The notes beneath the pieces are model-generated. The model was not told the origin of the DNA. It made no database searches and was given only the letters and a program-made list of their open reading frames with translations. A stretch of 64,000 nucleotides of DNA from JAWKTT01 sp041398965 (GTDB lineage: Bacteria > Planctomycetota > Planctomycetia > Planctomycetales > Planctomycetaceae), in NCBI GenBank assembly GCA_041398965.1, contig JAWKTT010000008.1:115360-179359 (forward strand), read 5' to 3'. Position numbers and translations under genes: made by a program. Shown here piece after piece: positions 45,501 to 53,525 of the stretch (positions are counted from its first letter, which is position 1; every line of letters starts with the position of its first letter).

Positions 45501-47501
45501 CTACATCTTCTCGCAAACACCAATTCCCAAGAGGGCTAATCCCTGCTCAATTACGCGGCCAGTAAGGTTCACGAGGTGCAGGCGGCTCGTTCGTACTTCG
45601 GGGTCGTCCCCCTTGAGGACCGGACAACCTTCGTAGAACGTCGTCAGGTGACCGGCGAGATCGTACAGGTATTGCGTCAAGAGATTCGGTTTTGCCTCAG
45701 CCGCCGTGTGAGTCAGAGCCTCTTCAAAACGGAGAAGTTGCAATGCTAAGGCCCGCTCTGCCGGGTGGGTGAGTTGAATGGTTGCCGGTTGCGACGAGAA
45801 GTCGGCTCGGTCTACTCCACCTTTACGAAAGATGCCGCAGAGTCGGGCATAGGCGTATTGCAAATAGGTAGCCGTATCGCCGGTCATGGCAAGCATCTTA
45901 TCCGTGTCGAAGATATAATCGCTTTCCCGATTATGCTTTAAGTCGGCATATTTAATACCGCCAAGTCCGACGACTTCGGCAATGGCATCCCGTTCGGCTT
46001 CGGGGAGTTCGGGAGTGGGATTCCCGTCGTTGTCGGTCTTGCGGTCATCATTCTCGGCCACAATTTGACGGGCCTTCGCGATCGCTTCGTCCAGCAAGCT
46101 TTCGAGGCCGACAGTGTCTCCGCTGCGGGTCTTAAATGGCTTCCCGTCCTTTCCCATGACGGTGCCGAACTTGACGTGTGACAGCTTGAGAGGCTCCCCC
46201 TGTTGCGACCGGTAGCCCCATTTGTCGATGGTCGCGAAGAGCAGGTCGAAGTGCTCGGACTGTCGATGGTCGACGACGTAGAGTATCTCCTCGGCATTGA
46301 GTTCATCGACGCGATACTTGATGGTGGCGAGATCGGTTGTCGCATAGTTATAGGCGCCGTCGGCCTTCTGGACCAAAAACGGAGCGGCGTTCCCTTCGAT
46401 AAAGACGCACATTGCTCCATCACTTTCGGTCGCGATCCCCTTCGCTTTTAAGTCGGCGACAACGTCGGCCAGAAATGGGTCATAAAAACTCTCGCCGAGC
46501 GTCATGTCGAAGTGAATGCTCAGTCGGGTATAAATCGTCTGTAACGCGGCAACGCATTTGGGGAGAAACTCGTTCCAGAGGCGTCGGTTCTCGGCGTCCC
46601 CCGCGTGCAGCTTTGCAGTCTCCTCGCGCGAGAGGCGGACGATGTCGAGATGCGACTGTGCAAAGGATAATGTTGCGGCGTTCGACTCGATGGCTGCGAT
46701 TTTCGATGTTGTCGAGTTCGTCGATTCGCGGAGGTCCTCCAGTTCTTTGCGGAGTTTCTTCAGGCTCTTGTCAAACTCCTTCTTCTCCTTCGCATCAGAA
46801 GGAACGGCCCCTTCGAGTTGTGCTAACTCGGCTTGTTTCGTTGTCAGGGCAAGTTGCAGCTTAGGGGCTTCGACTTTGGCTAACTGATAATCGCAGAGGT
46901 TATTCACCAGTCGATAAAGGCGGGCTAACTCACCGACCGCATCGGCTGAATAGGCGTCGGGAGTCAGGAAGTGTTTACAACCATAAATAATCATCCCGAA
47001 CTGAGTGCCCCAGTCGCCGATATGATTATCGGAGAGGACGTGATGCCCTAAGTGGGTGAGTATCTTCGTGAGGGCGTCGCCGATGACTGTGCTGCGGAGG
47101 TGACCCACGTGCATCGGTTTGGCGACGTTCGGCGATGAGAAGTCGACGATGATGTTTCGGGGCTTTGTGACCGGTGCGACGCCGAGACGGGGATCGTCGG
47201 CGACCGCATTGATCTGCGTGGCAAGCCAGTCTTCTCGCAGACGGAAGTTGATGAACCCCGGACCCGCAATTTCCGGGGTCTCGCAGAAGTCGGCGACATC
47301 GAGTCGGGCGACAATGTCAGCGGCGAGATCACGTGGCGGTCGCCCGAGTTCCTTCGCGAGGGGCATTGCACAGTTGGCTTGAAAGTCGCCGAACTTGGGG
47401 TCATTCGAGGAGCGAACCATCCCGGAGTAGGGGGACGGATCGGAGACGAGACCGCCGAGAGCGGCGTGGAGTCGAGACTGGAGAATGTGGAGAAGATTCA
47501 T
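45501..47501 (-). CDS. argS: Arginyl-tRNA synthetase
   Basis: 666 residues. Class I synthetase with the HIGH-type motif in NVAKPMHVGHLRSTVIGDAL (HVGH, residues 131-134), IGDWGTQFGM, and the KMSK-equivalent region GKPFKTRSGDTVGL that lacks canonical KMSK, as in many ArgRS. The anticodon-binding domain ends in YDLAGHLTTFYEGCPVL. It charges tRNA-Arg in the cytoplasm. It is about 80-100 residues longer than usual; a charged coiled-coil insertion at about 205-295 (KLKKLRKELEDLRES) accounts for this. Confidence 0.97.
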   Translation of the reverse strand: MNLLHILQSRLHAALGGLVSDPSPYSGMVRSSNDPKFGDFQANCAMPLAKELGRPPRDLAADIVARLDVADFCETPEIAGPGFINFRLREDWLATQINAVADDPRLGVAPVTKPRNIIVDFSSPNVAKPMHVGHLRSTVIGDALTKILTHLGHHVLSDNHIGDWGTQFGMIIYGCKHFLTPDAYSADAVGELARLYRLVNNLCDYQLAKVEAPKLQLALTTKQAELAQLEGAVPSDAKEKKEFDKSLKKLRKELEDLRESTNSTTSKIAAIESNAATLSFAQSHLDIVRLSREETAKLHAGDAENRRLWNEFLPKCVAALQTIYTRLSIHFDMTLGESFYDPFLADVVADLKAKGIATESDGAMCVFIEGNAAPFLVQKADGAYNYATTDLATIKYRVDELNAEEILYVVDHRQSEHFDLLFATIDKWGYRSQQGEPLKLSHVKFGTVMGKDGKPFKTRSGDTVGLESLLDEAIAKARQIVAENDDRKTDNDGNPTPELPEAERDAIAEVVGLGGIKYADLKHNRESDYIFDTDKMLAMTGDTATYLQYAYARLCGIFRKGGVDRADFSSQPATIQLTHPAERALALQLLRFEEALTHTAAEAKPNLLTQYLYDLAGHLTTFYEGCPVLKGDDPEVRTSRLHLVNLTGRVIEQGLALLGIGVCEKM

Positions 47502-47615
47502 GGCGGCAAGTGTGATTCGTGATGGTGGCGTGTGAGGCGACGTCGATCGTTGATGATCAAACGCTAGAAGTTGGCTGGTCGCATTCGCCCCGTAAGTCGG
47601 TTTGGGGACGTAACG

Positions 47616-49028
47616 TTATTGTTTCGGGACGTCAGCGGGGCGGCGAAAGAGGTCGTCCACGTTGACTTGATCATCGTAGGCATGTCGCAGAAAACTGTCG
47701 TTGGACGTATTTTCGAGCAGACGACGGACGAGATACGCCATGCCGGGAATAGGTTCGCCAAAAGGGGTGTAAACGCGAACGCGGTGCCCCATCTCGCTGA
47801 AGAGTTGCTGCTGTTCTTCAGCCATACCGTAGAGCATTTGGAGTTCCCAGTCGGCAGGGTCGATCTCTAAAGCTTCGCTCCAAGCCATGGCGTGGGCGAT
47901 GCTCCGCAGGTTATGCGAGGCAATCGCGGGGCGAAGTTGCGATGCGTGTTCAAACAGGAAGCGGGTGAGTCGCTCGAAGTTGTCGTCGGACTGCCACTTC
48001 TCGCGGTAGACGGGGCAGGGCCAGTTGCGGTACTCGGCCACGACCGTCTCGTAGTCCCAGTAGGCCCCTTTGACCAATCGAATCCAGACGGGAGTCCCCC
48101 GAGTTTCGACCCATTGCAGCAAACTGTGCAAGTCGGCCTGTGCCTCGGGGAGATACGCTTGTATGACGATGCCGCAGTCGGGCCAGTTGCGAAATTCCTC
48201 TTCCATCAGCACTTCCTTGAAGATGTCGAGGGTGAGGTCTTTGAATGCGTAGTGCTCCATGTCCACATGGACGAAGGCATGATGTTCTTGGGCGGCACGG
48301 AGGATGGGACGCAATCGCTCCTTCACATGCCTTGATGTCCCGACAGGATCGACCGGACGAAACTGACTGTAGAGTGCCGACAACTTGAGCGAGACTTGGC
48401 AGCGTGGGAGCCAACCGTGACTGTCCCGATCGAGTTGAGCCGTCCCGGGCCACTGATTGGCCTGTGGGGCGAGTCCTTCGATGAGTTGCAGGTATTGCTG
48501 TTGATAAGTGTCTGCTTCGGCTTCGCTGACAACTGCTTCTCCCAGGAGATCGAGGGTGAAGGCTAAGCCTTTGCGTCGGAGTTTTGAGACCGACGCGAAA
48601 ACTTCGTCGACCCGAGTTCCCGCGATAAATCGCTCGGCCATGCGACGTGCATTGCGACGAGCGGAAAGGGCGAGAGCCTTTCCCGCGAGCGAATCAGGTT
48701 GAGAGATTTTGAGGACGAGTCGCCCGGCCCACGGGAGATGTTCCTGAACTTCTTCAAAGTATTCCTGGAGATGCTCGGTCACCTGCGTGTGGGTTTTGAG
48801 CATCGGCAGTGCATCGACAAAGCGAAACATCTGCACCTTGACGGACTCGTCCTCCATCGCCCATTCGAGGATGTGATCGATCCACCAGCGCGACTCGAAC
48901 AGGCTGGGACGCCGCCGACTGAGATGTTGCCAAAGTTCGCGGCCAATCGTTTGTGTGCGCGCTTCGACCTGTTGTTCCTCTCGCGACACTCCCCCCTTAG
49001 GCTTGGGGACCGCTTTCTTCCTTGCCAT
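47616..49028 (-). CDS. Proline dehydrogenase (PutA-like PRODH domain)
   Basis: 470 residues with the PRODH (beta/alpha)8 FAD barrel: LAFTLDLLGEAVVSEAEAD, KLSALYSQF, HVDMEHYAFKD, VIQAYLPEA, RLVKGAYWDYE, LQMLYGMAE and RVYTPFGEPIPGMAYLVRRLLENTSN with the conserved RxxRR-like substrate contacts. It oxidises proline to pyrroline-5-carboxylate, passing electrons to quinone. The P5C dehydrogenase half of bifunctional PutA is absent from this gene and window, so it is a stand-alone enzyme. An N-terminal helical extension of about 60 residues is present. Confidence 0.93.
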   Translation of the reverse strand: MARKKAVPKPKGGVSREEQQVEARTQTIGRELWQHLSRRRPSLFESRWWIDHILEWAMEDESVKVQMFRFVDALPMLKTHTQVTEHLQEYFEEVQEHLPWAGRLVLKISQPDSLAGKALALSARRNARRMAERFIAGTRVDEVFASVSKLRRKGLAFTLDLLGEAVVSEAEADTYQQQYLQLIEGLAPQANQWPGTAQLDRDSHGWLPRCQVSLKLSALYSQFRPVDPVGTSRHVKERLRPILRAAQEHHAFVHVDMEHYAFKDLTLDIFKEVLMEEEFRNWPDCGIVIQAYLPEAQADLHSLLQWVETRGTPVWIRLVKGAYWDYETVVAEYRNWPCPVYREKWQSDDNFERLTRFLFEHASQLRPAIASHNLRSIAHAMAWSEALEIDPADWELQMLYGMAEEQQQLFSEMGHRVRVYTPFGEPIPGMAYLVRRLLENTSNDSFLRHAYDDQVNVDDLFRRPADVPKQ

Positions 49029-49289
49029 GATGCTGCGTCAATCCTTGCGATACCAATCGAGTAAAAGTCCGGACCAGTCCGACCTGCGGAGAGTCTAACA
49101 TGATGGGGCGGGTTTGATCGACATCACCAGACCGTTTAGGATGGAGATTGGCGAAACGACCCAATCGATGACGTATCGAAACGCGTTGGTCAGGCCGACG
49201 GCGAAACGCCTCGTGGTTGTTTGGTCGCTGGATTTACCGGCGCGCGGCGTCGCGACCACGACAAACTTGACGCACTCTTGGAGATTCTC

Positions 49290-50444
49290 ATGTCTCGCTT
49301 CCTTGTCTCGATGACGATTGCGGTCCTCCTGATGGGGGGGGACTGTGTGAATTCGGCTGTCAGCGCGGCCGATACGAAGGTGGCCCGGCCCGTCATCGTC
49401 GACGCCCCAGCTGATCCCCCCGCCGGTATGGTGTGGGTGCCAGGGGGCGAGTTCGTCATGGGGGCGAGCAAACTTCCGCCAGCGGGGAACCCCGATCGTC
49501 TGAAGCCGGACGAGTTCCCGGCCCATCGGGTCGAACTGGATGGCTACTGGATGGATGCAACGCCGGTGACGAACAAGCAGTTTGCCGAGTTCGTCGCCAT
49601 GACGGGCTACAAGACGTTTGCCGAGAAGAAGCCGACTCGCGAAGACTTCGCCAAAGCGGGAGTTGATCCGAATCTGATCCCGGAAGAGGCCTTGGTTCCC
49701 GCGTCGATCTGCTTCAACCGAAACTTCGACGCGAAGAATCTGGTGACGGGGGTGGCCAATTGGGAGTATCAGGTGTGGCACATTGTCGAAGGGGCCAACT
49801 GGCGACAACCCGAAGGTGGAGACTCGGACATCTCCAAGCGGATGAATCACCCGGTTGTGCATGTCACCTGGGACGATGCCGTTGCGTACTGTCGCTGGGC
49901 CGGGAAGAGATTGCCGACGGAAGCCGAGTTCGAATACGCCTCTCGTAGTGGCGGGAAAGAACGTCTCTATCCATGGGGAGCAGAACTCAATCCGGACGGG
50001 AAGTACCTCGCGAACTACTGGCAAGGGGTCTTCCCGACAGAACGATTGAACAAAGATGGCCATGAAGGGACTAGTCCCGTCGATGCCTACGCCCCCAATG
50101 ATCTGGGCCTGTACGATATGGCGGGGAATGTCTGGGAGTGGTGCAGCGACTACTACGACCCACTCTATTACCGCCGTTCCGAGGTCCGCAATCCTCAGGG
50201 GCCGGACAAGTCGTTCGATCCCCAGGAGCCAGGGTTGGTGAAGCGCGTACAGCGGGGTGGGTCATTTATGTGCAACGTCAATAATTGCACAGGCTTTCGA
50301 TGTACCGCAAGAATGCGAGGAGAAGTGATGTCGAGCACATTCCACGGCGGATTCCGCTGCGTGGTCGATGTTGCTGGTCGCGAGGTTTACGACCAACGAG
50401 CGAAAGCGATCGCCGAGTGGCGAGCGAGTCAGAATGTGAAGTGA
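49290..50444 (+). CDS. Exported formylglycine-generating enzyme (SUMF1/FGE) homologue
   Basis: 384 residues with a signal peptide (MSRFLVSMTIAVLLMGG) and the full FGE-sulfatase fold: VWVPGGEFVMGA, VTNKQFAEFV, VTWDDAVAYCRWAGKRLPTEAEFEYA and GLYDMAGNVWEWCSDYY. The two copper-binding catalytic cysteines are present as Cys328 and Cys333 (SFMCNVNNCTGF), with the same spacing as human FGE Cys336/Cys341. It is therefore likely to convert a sulfatase Cys to formylglycine rather than being a pseudoenzyme. The ATG at 49290 follows TTGGAG. No sulfatase is adjacent. Confidence 0.92.
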   Translation: MSRFLVSMTIAVLLMGGDCVNSAVSAADTKVARPVIVDAPADPPAGMVWVPGGEFVMGASKLPPAGNPDRLKPDEFPAHRVELDGYWMDATPVTNKQFAEFVAMTGYKTFAEKKPTREDFAKAGVDPNLIPEEALVPASICFNRNFDAKNLVTGVANWEYQVWHIVEGANWRQPEGGDSDISKRMNHPVVHVTWDDAVAYCRWAGKRLPTEAEFEYASRSGGKERLYPWGAELNPDGKYLANYWQGVFPTERLNKDGHEGTSPVDAYAPNDLGLYDMAGNVWEWCSDYYDPLYYRRSEVRNPQGPDKSFDPQEPGLVKRVQRGGSFMCNVNNCTGFRCTARMRGEVMSSTFHGGFRCVVDVAGREVYDQRAKAIAEWRASQNVK

Positions 50445-50604
50445 CGGAACGATTGATTGACTTCGCCTGTTCGGTCAGGTCAGAAGTCCCGCTGAGGTGG
50501 GCGCTGCCGGCCGCGGTCATCCTTGTCCGTCGCTTGTCCGAGGGGGGCGATGGACAAGAGTCCCCATCCTGTACGATGGGCGATCTGTGATACAGCGTCT
50601 CACC

Positions 50605-50645
50605 ACAAATAAAGACGCCCGGCAATCGAAGTCGACTGCCGGGCG
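50605..50645 (-). terminator. Intrinsic terminator after the HtrA-like gene
   Basis: A perfect 9-bp stem CGCCCGGCA (50616-50624) with 50637-50645 and a 12-nt loop is followed on the minus strand by the T-rich run TCTTTATTTG. It lies 37 bp past the stop at 50682, and may also slow plus-strand readthrough from the FGE gene. Confidence 0.8.
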
Positions 50646-50681
50646 GACGGTTTTGCGGGAATCCGTCTGTTGATCGCTACG

Positions 50682-52088
50682 TTAGTTCGCCGCGAGGCTG
50701 AAGTGTCCGTACAGAGTCTCCGATTCGCGGAGAATGTAGAACTTCAGTGGAGAAAAGGTCGAAAAGTTCGGATGGTTTAAGACGTAGTCAACGTTTTCAT
50801 CGCTCACAGTCTCCCAGACATGCAGCCCGACGAGGACGTCACCATTCCGGATTCCGTTCTGAGCCGCTGGGCTACCGGAACGAACATCAGTCACCAACAG
50901 CCCGCCGTGGTAGGCTTGTCCCTGGAAGATTCTCTGGCTGGCATCCATTTTCTTGATTCGCAGGCCGAGCACAGTCCAGGTTTTGTCGTCGGCAGCTTTT
51001 GCCGAACTGGAGATAGGCGGGGGAACCGGAATCTGGGGTTGCTGAATGCTGGCTTTGCCCGCCAGATTTCGAGAACCAGCCATCCGGGCCATCGTCAGAG
51101 AAGTGTCTTGTACTTCATCCTTGCGGGTAAATTCGAGGGCAACCTTCTCTCCAGCCGCTTTGCGAAGCAGCACTCGTTCGAGGTCGACACGGTCCACAAC
51201 CGGGACTGAGTCGACTTTCGTGATAATGTCTCCAGCCTGCAAACCGATCTCAGCGGCGGGGGAGTTAGGAGCAACCGACTGTACGATGAGCTTCCGATTC
51301 GCTCCTTGCTTCTCGTCGCGTGTTTCGATCCCATGGAACGTGCTGGCATGTCGTTCGACACTCATTAGTCGGGCGATGACGACCCGGGCATCGTCGATGG
51401 GAATGGCAAAACCAATCTTCTGAGCACCGGCACGAATGGCCACATTGATTCCGATGACGTCACCTTCGAGGTTAATCAGCGGGCCGCCGGAATTTCCCGG
51501 ATTGATGGCTGCATCGGTCTGAATCAGGTTTTGATAAGCTTGTTCGTCATTCACTTCGACGTCGCGACCCATCGCACTGACGATCCCTTGGGTCACGGTG
51601 TCGGGATATCCAAAGGCATTGCCGATCGCGAGAACACTTTCGCCCAACATGATGTCCGACGAGGTTCCGACCGGCATGACCACCAGCGGCGACGTCGCAC
51701 TGATTTTGATGATCGCGAGGTCTTTGGCAGCATCAAACGAGACGACACGCGCTGTGTACGTCGAATGATCGTGCAACGTCACCTGTAAGAGGTCCACGTC
51801 TTGAACAACGTGGTAATTGGTGACGATATAACCCCGCTCGTCCAAGATGACCCCGGTCCCCATGCCGTTGACCTTTTTGCCAACTGGGTAGACCGCATCA
51901 CCAGTGCGAGCCCGTTTCTCGCTATGGATGTTGACGGTGGATTCGACCGCCCGCTGAATCGCCCGGACCACCGGGGTTCGGCGAACTTCAGAGATCTGGT
52001 CCAGCTTCCCCTCGGCAACCGCCACTTGCGTCGCGAGCCCCAGGGTGAATGCCAGACAAAGACCGGCGTAAAGTTTTCTTCGAATCAT
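50682..52088 (-). CDS. HtrA/Deg-like serine protease with two PDZ domains
   Basis: 468 residues with a signal peptide (MIRRKLYAGLCLAFTLGLATQ). The trypsin-like domain has His93 (VTNYHVV), Asp123 (AAKDLAII) and Ser200 (NPGNSGGPL). A first PDZ domain follows (VAPNSPAAEIGLQAGDIITKV), then a linker, and a second PDZ-like domain (VRSGSPAAQNGIRNGDVLVG). Periplasmic quality-control protease or chaperone. I start at the ATG at 52088, preceded by an AGGACAGG purine run; a GTG at 52127 precedes it in frame but would bury the signal peptide. Confidence 0.95.
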   Translation of the reverse strand: MIRRKLYAGLCLAFTLGLATQVAVAEGKLDQISEVRRTPVVRAIQRAVESTVNIHSEKRARTGDAVYPVGKKVNGMGTGVILDERGYIVTNYHVVQDVDLLQVTLHDHSTYTARVVSFDAAKDLAIIKISATSPLVVMPVGTSSDIMLGESVLAIGNAFGYPDTVTQGIVSAMGRDVEVNDEQAYQNLIQTDAAINPGNSGGPLINLEGDVIGINVAIRAGAQKIGFAIPIDDARVVIARLMSVERHASTFHGIETRDEKQGANRKLIVQSVAPNSPAAEIGLQAGDIITKVDSVPVVDRVDLERVLLRKAAGEKVALEFTRKDEVQDTSLTMARMAGSRNLAGKASIQQPQIPVPPPISSSAKAADDKTWTVLGLRIKKMDASQRIFQGQAYHGGLLVTDVRSGSPAAQNGIRNGDVLVGLHVWETVSDENVDYVLNHPNFSTFSPLKFYILRESETLYGHFSLAAN

Positions 52089-52665
52089 CAGCGGACCTGT
52101 CCTTGGGCGGTGCGTTGTCTTGCTCACCTGTTGCGATCCATCATCCGTCCGAAGACAGTCCGTTTTGTCTCCGCAGGTAGTGGATCGTCCTTTCCCACCC
52201 CCCTGCTTGAAGCCCCCTCTCTCTGTGCGCAGACTCCCCCCAGTTTACCACATGTCAATCTGGAGAACCTTTGCCCCTCCTCCAATGCCTTCTGACAAAA
52301 AGGTAAAGAGTTTCACAACTTCCAGTTCAGCCCCGGGGCGACTCCCGCTCTTGCTGAGTTGCTTTCCATCTCGGCATGAACTCTCCAACCAACAACACCT
52401 GCCGGAGGCACAGCATCGAGCTGAGAGCCGATCACCGTAAGCGGCAACCCGTTGACCAAGACTGACACAGAACACCAAACCTTGGGGCGTCGGGAACACA
52501 GAGGATTCTGACGGTCGAAATGCCTCTTTCTAGGATGTGGATGTGACTTGATCACGTTCTCAACCATCGACGTTGCATGAGAGAGGTTGGGCGAAACGAG
52601 CAGGTCCAACGCCGCCCCGCCAGGACACGGGGCTACCCGAATCATTTGTTGGGACCACAAGGTTA
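52089..52665. other. Intergenic region without a supported gene
   Basis: 577 bp upstream of the HtrA-like gene and downstream of the 103-residue membrane-protein gene. The promoter of the protease gene must lie here. Open frames in it (for example 52313-52834 minus) lack a domain or SD and cross the real gene at 52666. No RNA gene recognised. Confidence 0.5.
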
Positions 52666-52974
52666 CTATATTAAAGGCAGGACTGAGTAGATATGGGCGA
52701 GAGTCAGGATGGTTTCGACAACGATACCCATCACGGCATTCCCGCCGCTGACTCGAGCAGTCCCCACGAGGAAGAGCATCCAGAGTGGCATCACGTACAA
52801 TGCGAGCAATGAAGGTAGAATCAGGATGGCACAATAGTCCACATAGAACTGCGAGACTTCACGATTGACGAGCACTCCCCAGGCTGCCAGTGAGAACGCG
52901 GCACACACTGCAACGGCCACAAGATGAAGGTAAGCGATCCGCCGCACCGGGTCTTTGATTGAAATTATGGCCAT
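52666..52974 (-). CDS. Small three-helix membrane protein, unknown
   Basis: 102 residues from the ATG at 52974 (MAIISIKDPVRRIAYLH). Three hydrophobic helices are visible (VAVAVCAAFSLAAWGVLV, YCAILILPSLLALYVMPLWMLFLV, GIVVETILTLAHIYSVL). There is a GGGG-type purine run before the start. It follows another small membrane-protein gene and the HerA-like ATPase on the same strand. No family recognised. Confidence 0.55.
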   Translation of the reverse strand: MAIISIKDPVRRIAYLHLVAVAVCAAFSLAAWGVLVNREVSQFYVDYCAILILPSLLALYVMPLWMLFLVGTARVSGGNAVMGIVVETILTLAHIYSVLPLI

Positions 52975-53076
52975 CACTTACCCCGGAATACAACGGGATG
53001 TCCCTATCTATCCAGCAACGCCGGCCGCTTAGGCGAACCAACGCCAACCCACCCAAACATCAAAGACGCATCATCC

Positions 53077-53415
53077 TCAGACATCAAACGGCAGCGGAAC
53101 CGCACCGGACATGAAGAGCATGTTTAGGACAATTGCGATCGCGGATATCGCCGCAATAACCTTCCACGCCAGTGGCCAATCGAGAATCGTTAGCTCCTCG
53201 ACTTCGACTCCCTTTTCAAACGCAATCTGTTCCAAGTCTGATGGAAAGAAGATTCCACCGATCCCAAGCACTGGCAATGCAGCAGACATCATGGCTGCTA
53301 ATAGATTCCAAGTACCTGTCTCCAAAACCGTCTTCCATGACCACCAGAATAAGAACAATCCCGTAATAAAAAGAACACCCGAAACAAGTCTGTGCCGATT
53401 AGCATTATGACTCAT
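53077..53415 (-). CDS. Small membrane protein, unknown
   Basis: 112 residues from the ATG at 53415, which has AGGAA 6 nt upstream (an ATG at 53421 is too close to that SD). Hydrophobic helices lie at LVSGVLFITGLFLFWWSW, LLAAMMSAALPVLGIGGIFF and WKVIAAISAIAIVLNMLFM, with a charged stretch EQIAFEKGVEVEELTILDW between the second and third. It sits 110 bp after the HerA-like ATPase stop. No family recognised. Confidence 0.65.
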   Translation of the reverse strand: MSHNANRHRLVSGVLFITGLFLFWWSWKTVLETGTWNLLAAMMSAALPVLGIGGIFFPSDLEQIAFEKGVEVEELTILDWPLAWKVIAAISAIAIVLNMLFMSGAVPLPFDV

Positions 53416-53525
53416 GTTCATTTCCTAAAGGGAATTCGATATAGACCCCGAGACTCTCTTCTGAACATTGTAGCGCAACATCTGTCAGCACAACACCTAA
53501 CTATTTCGTGGCGAAACGCGTCGGC

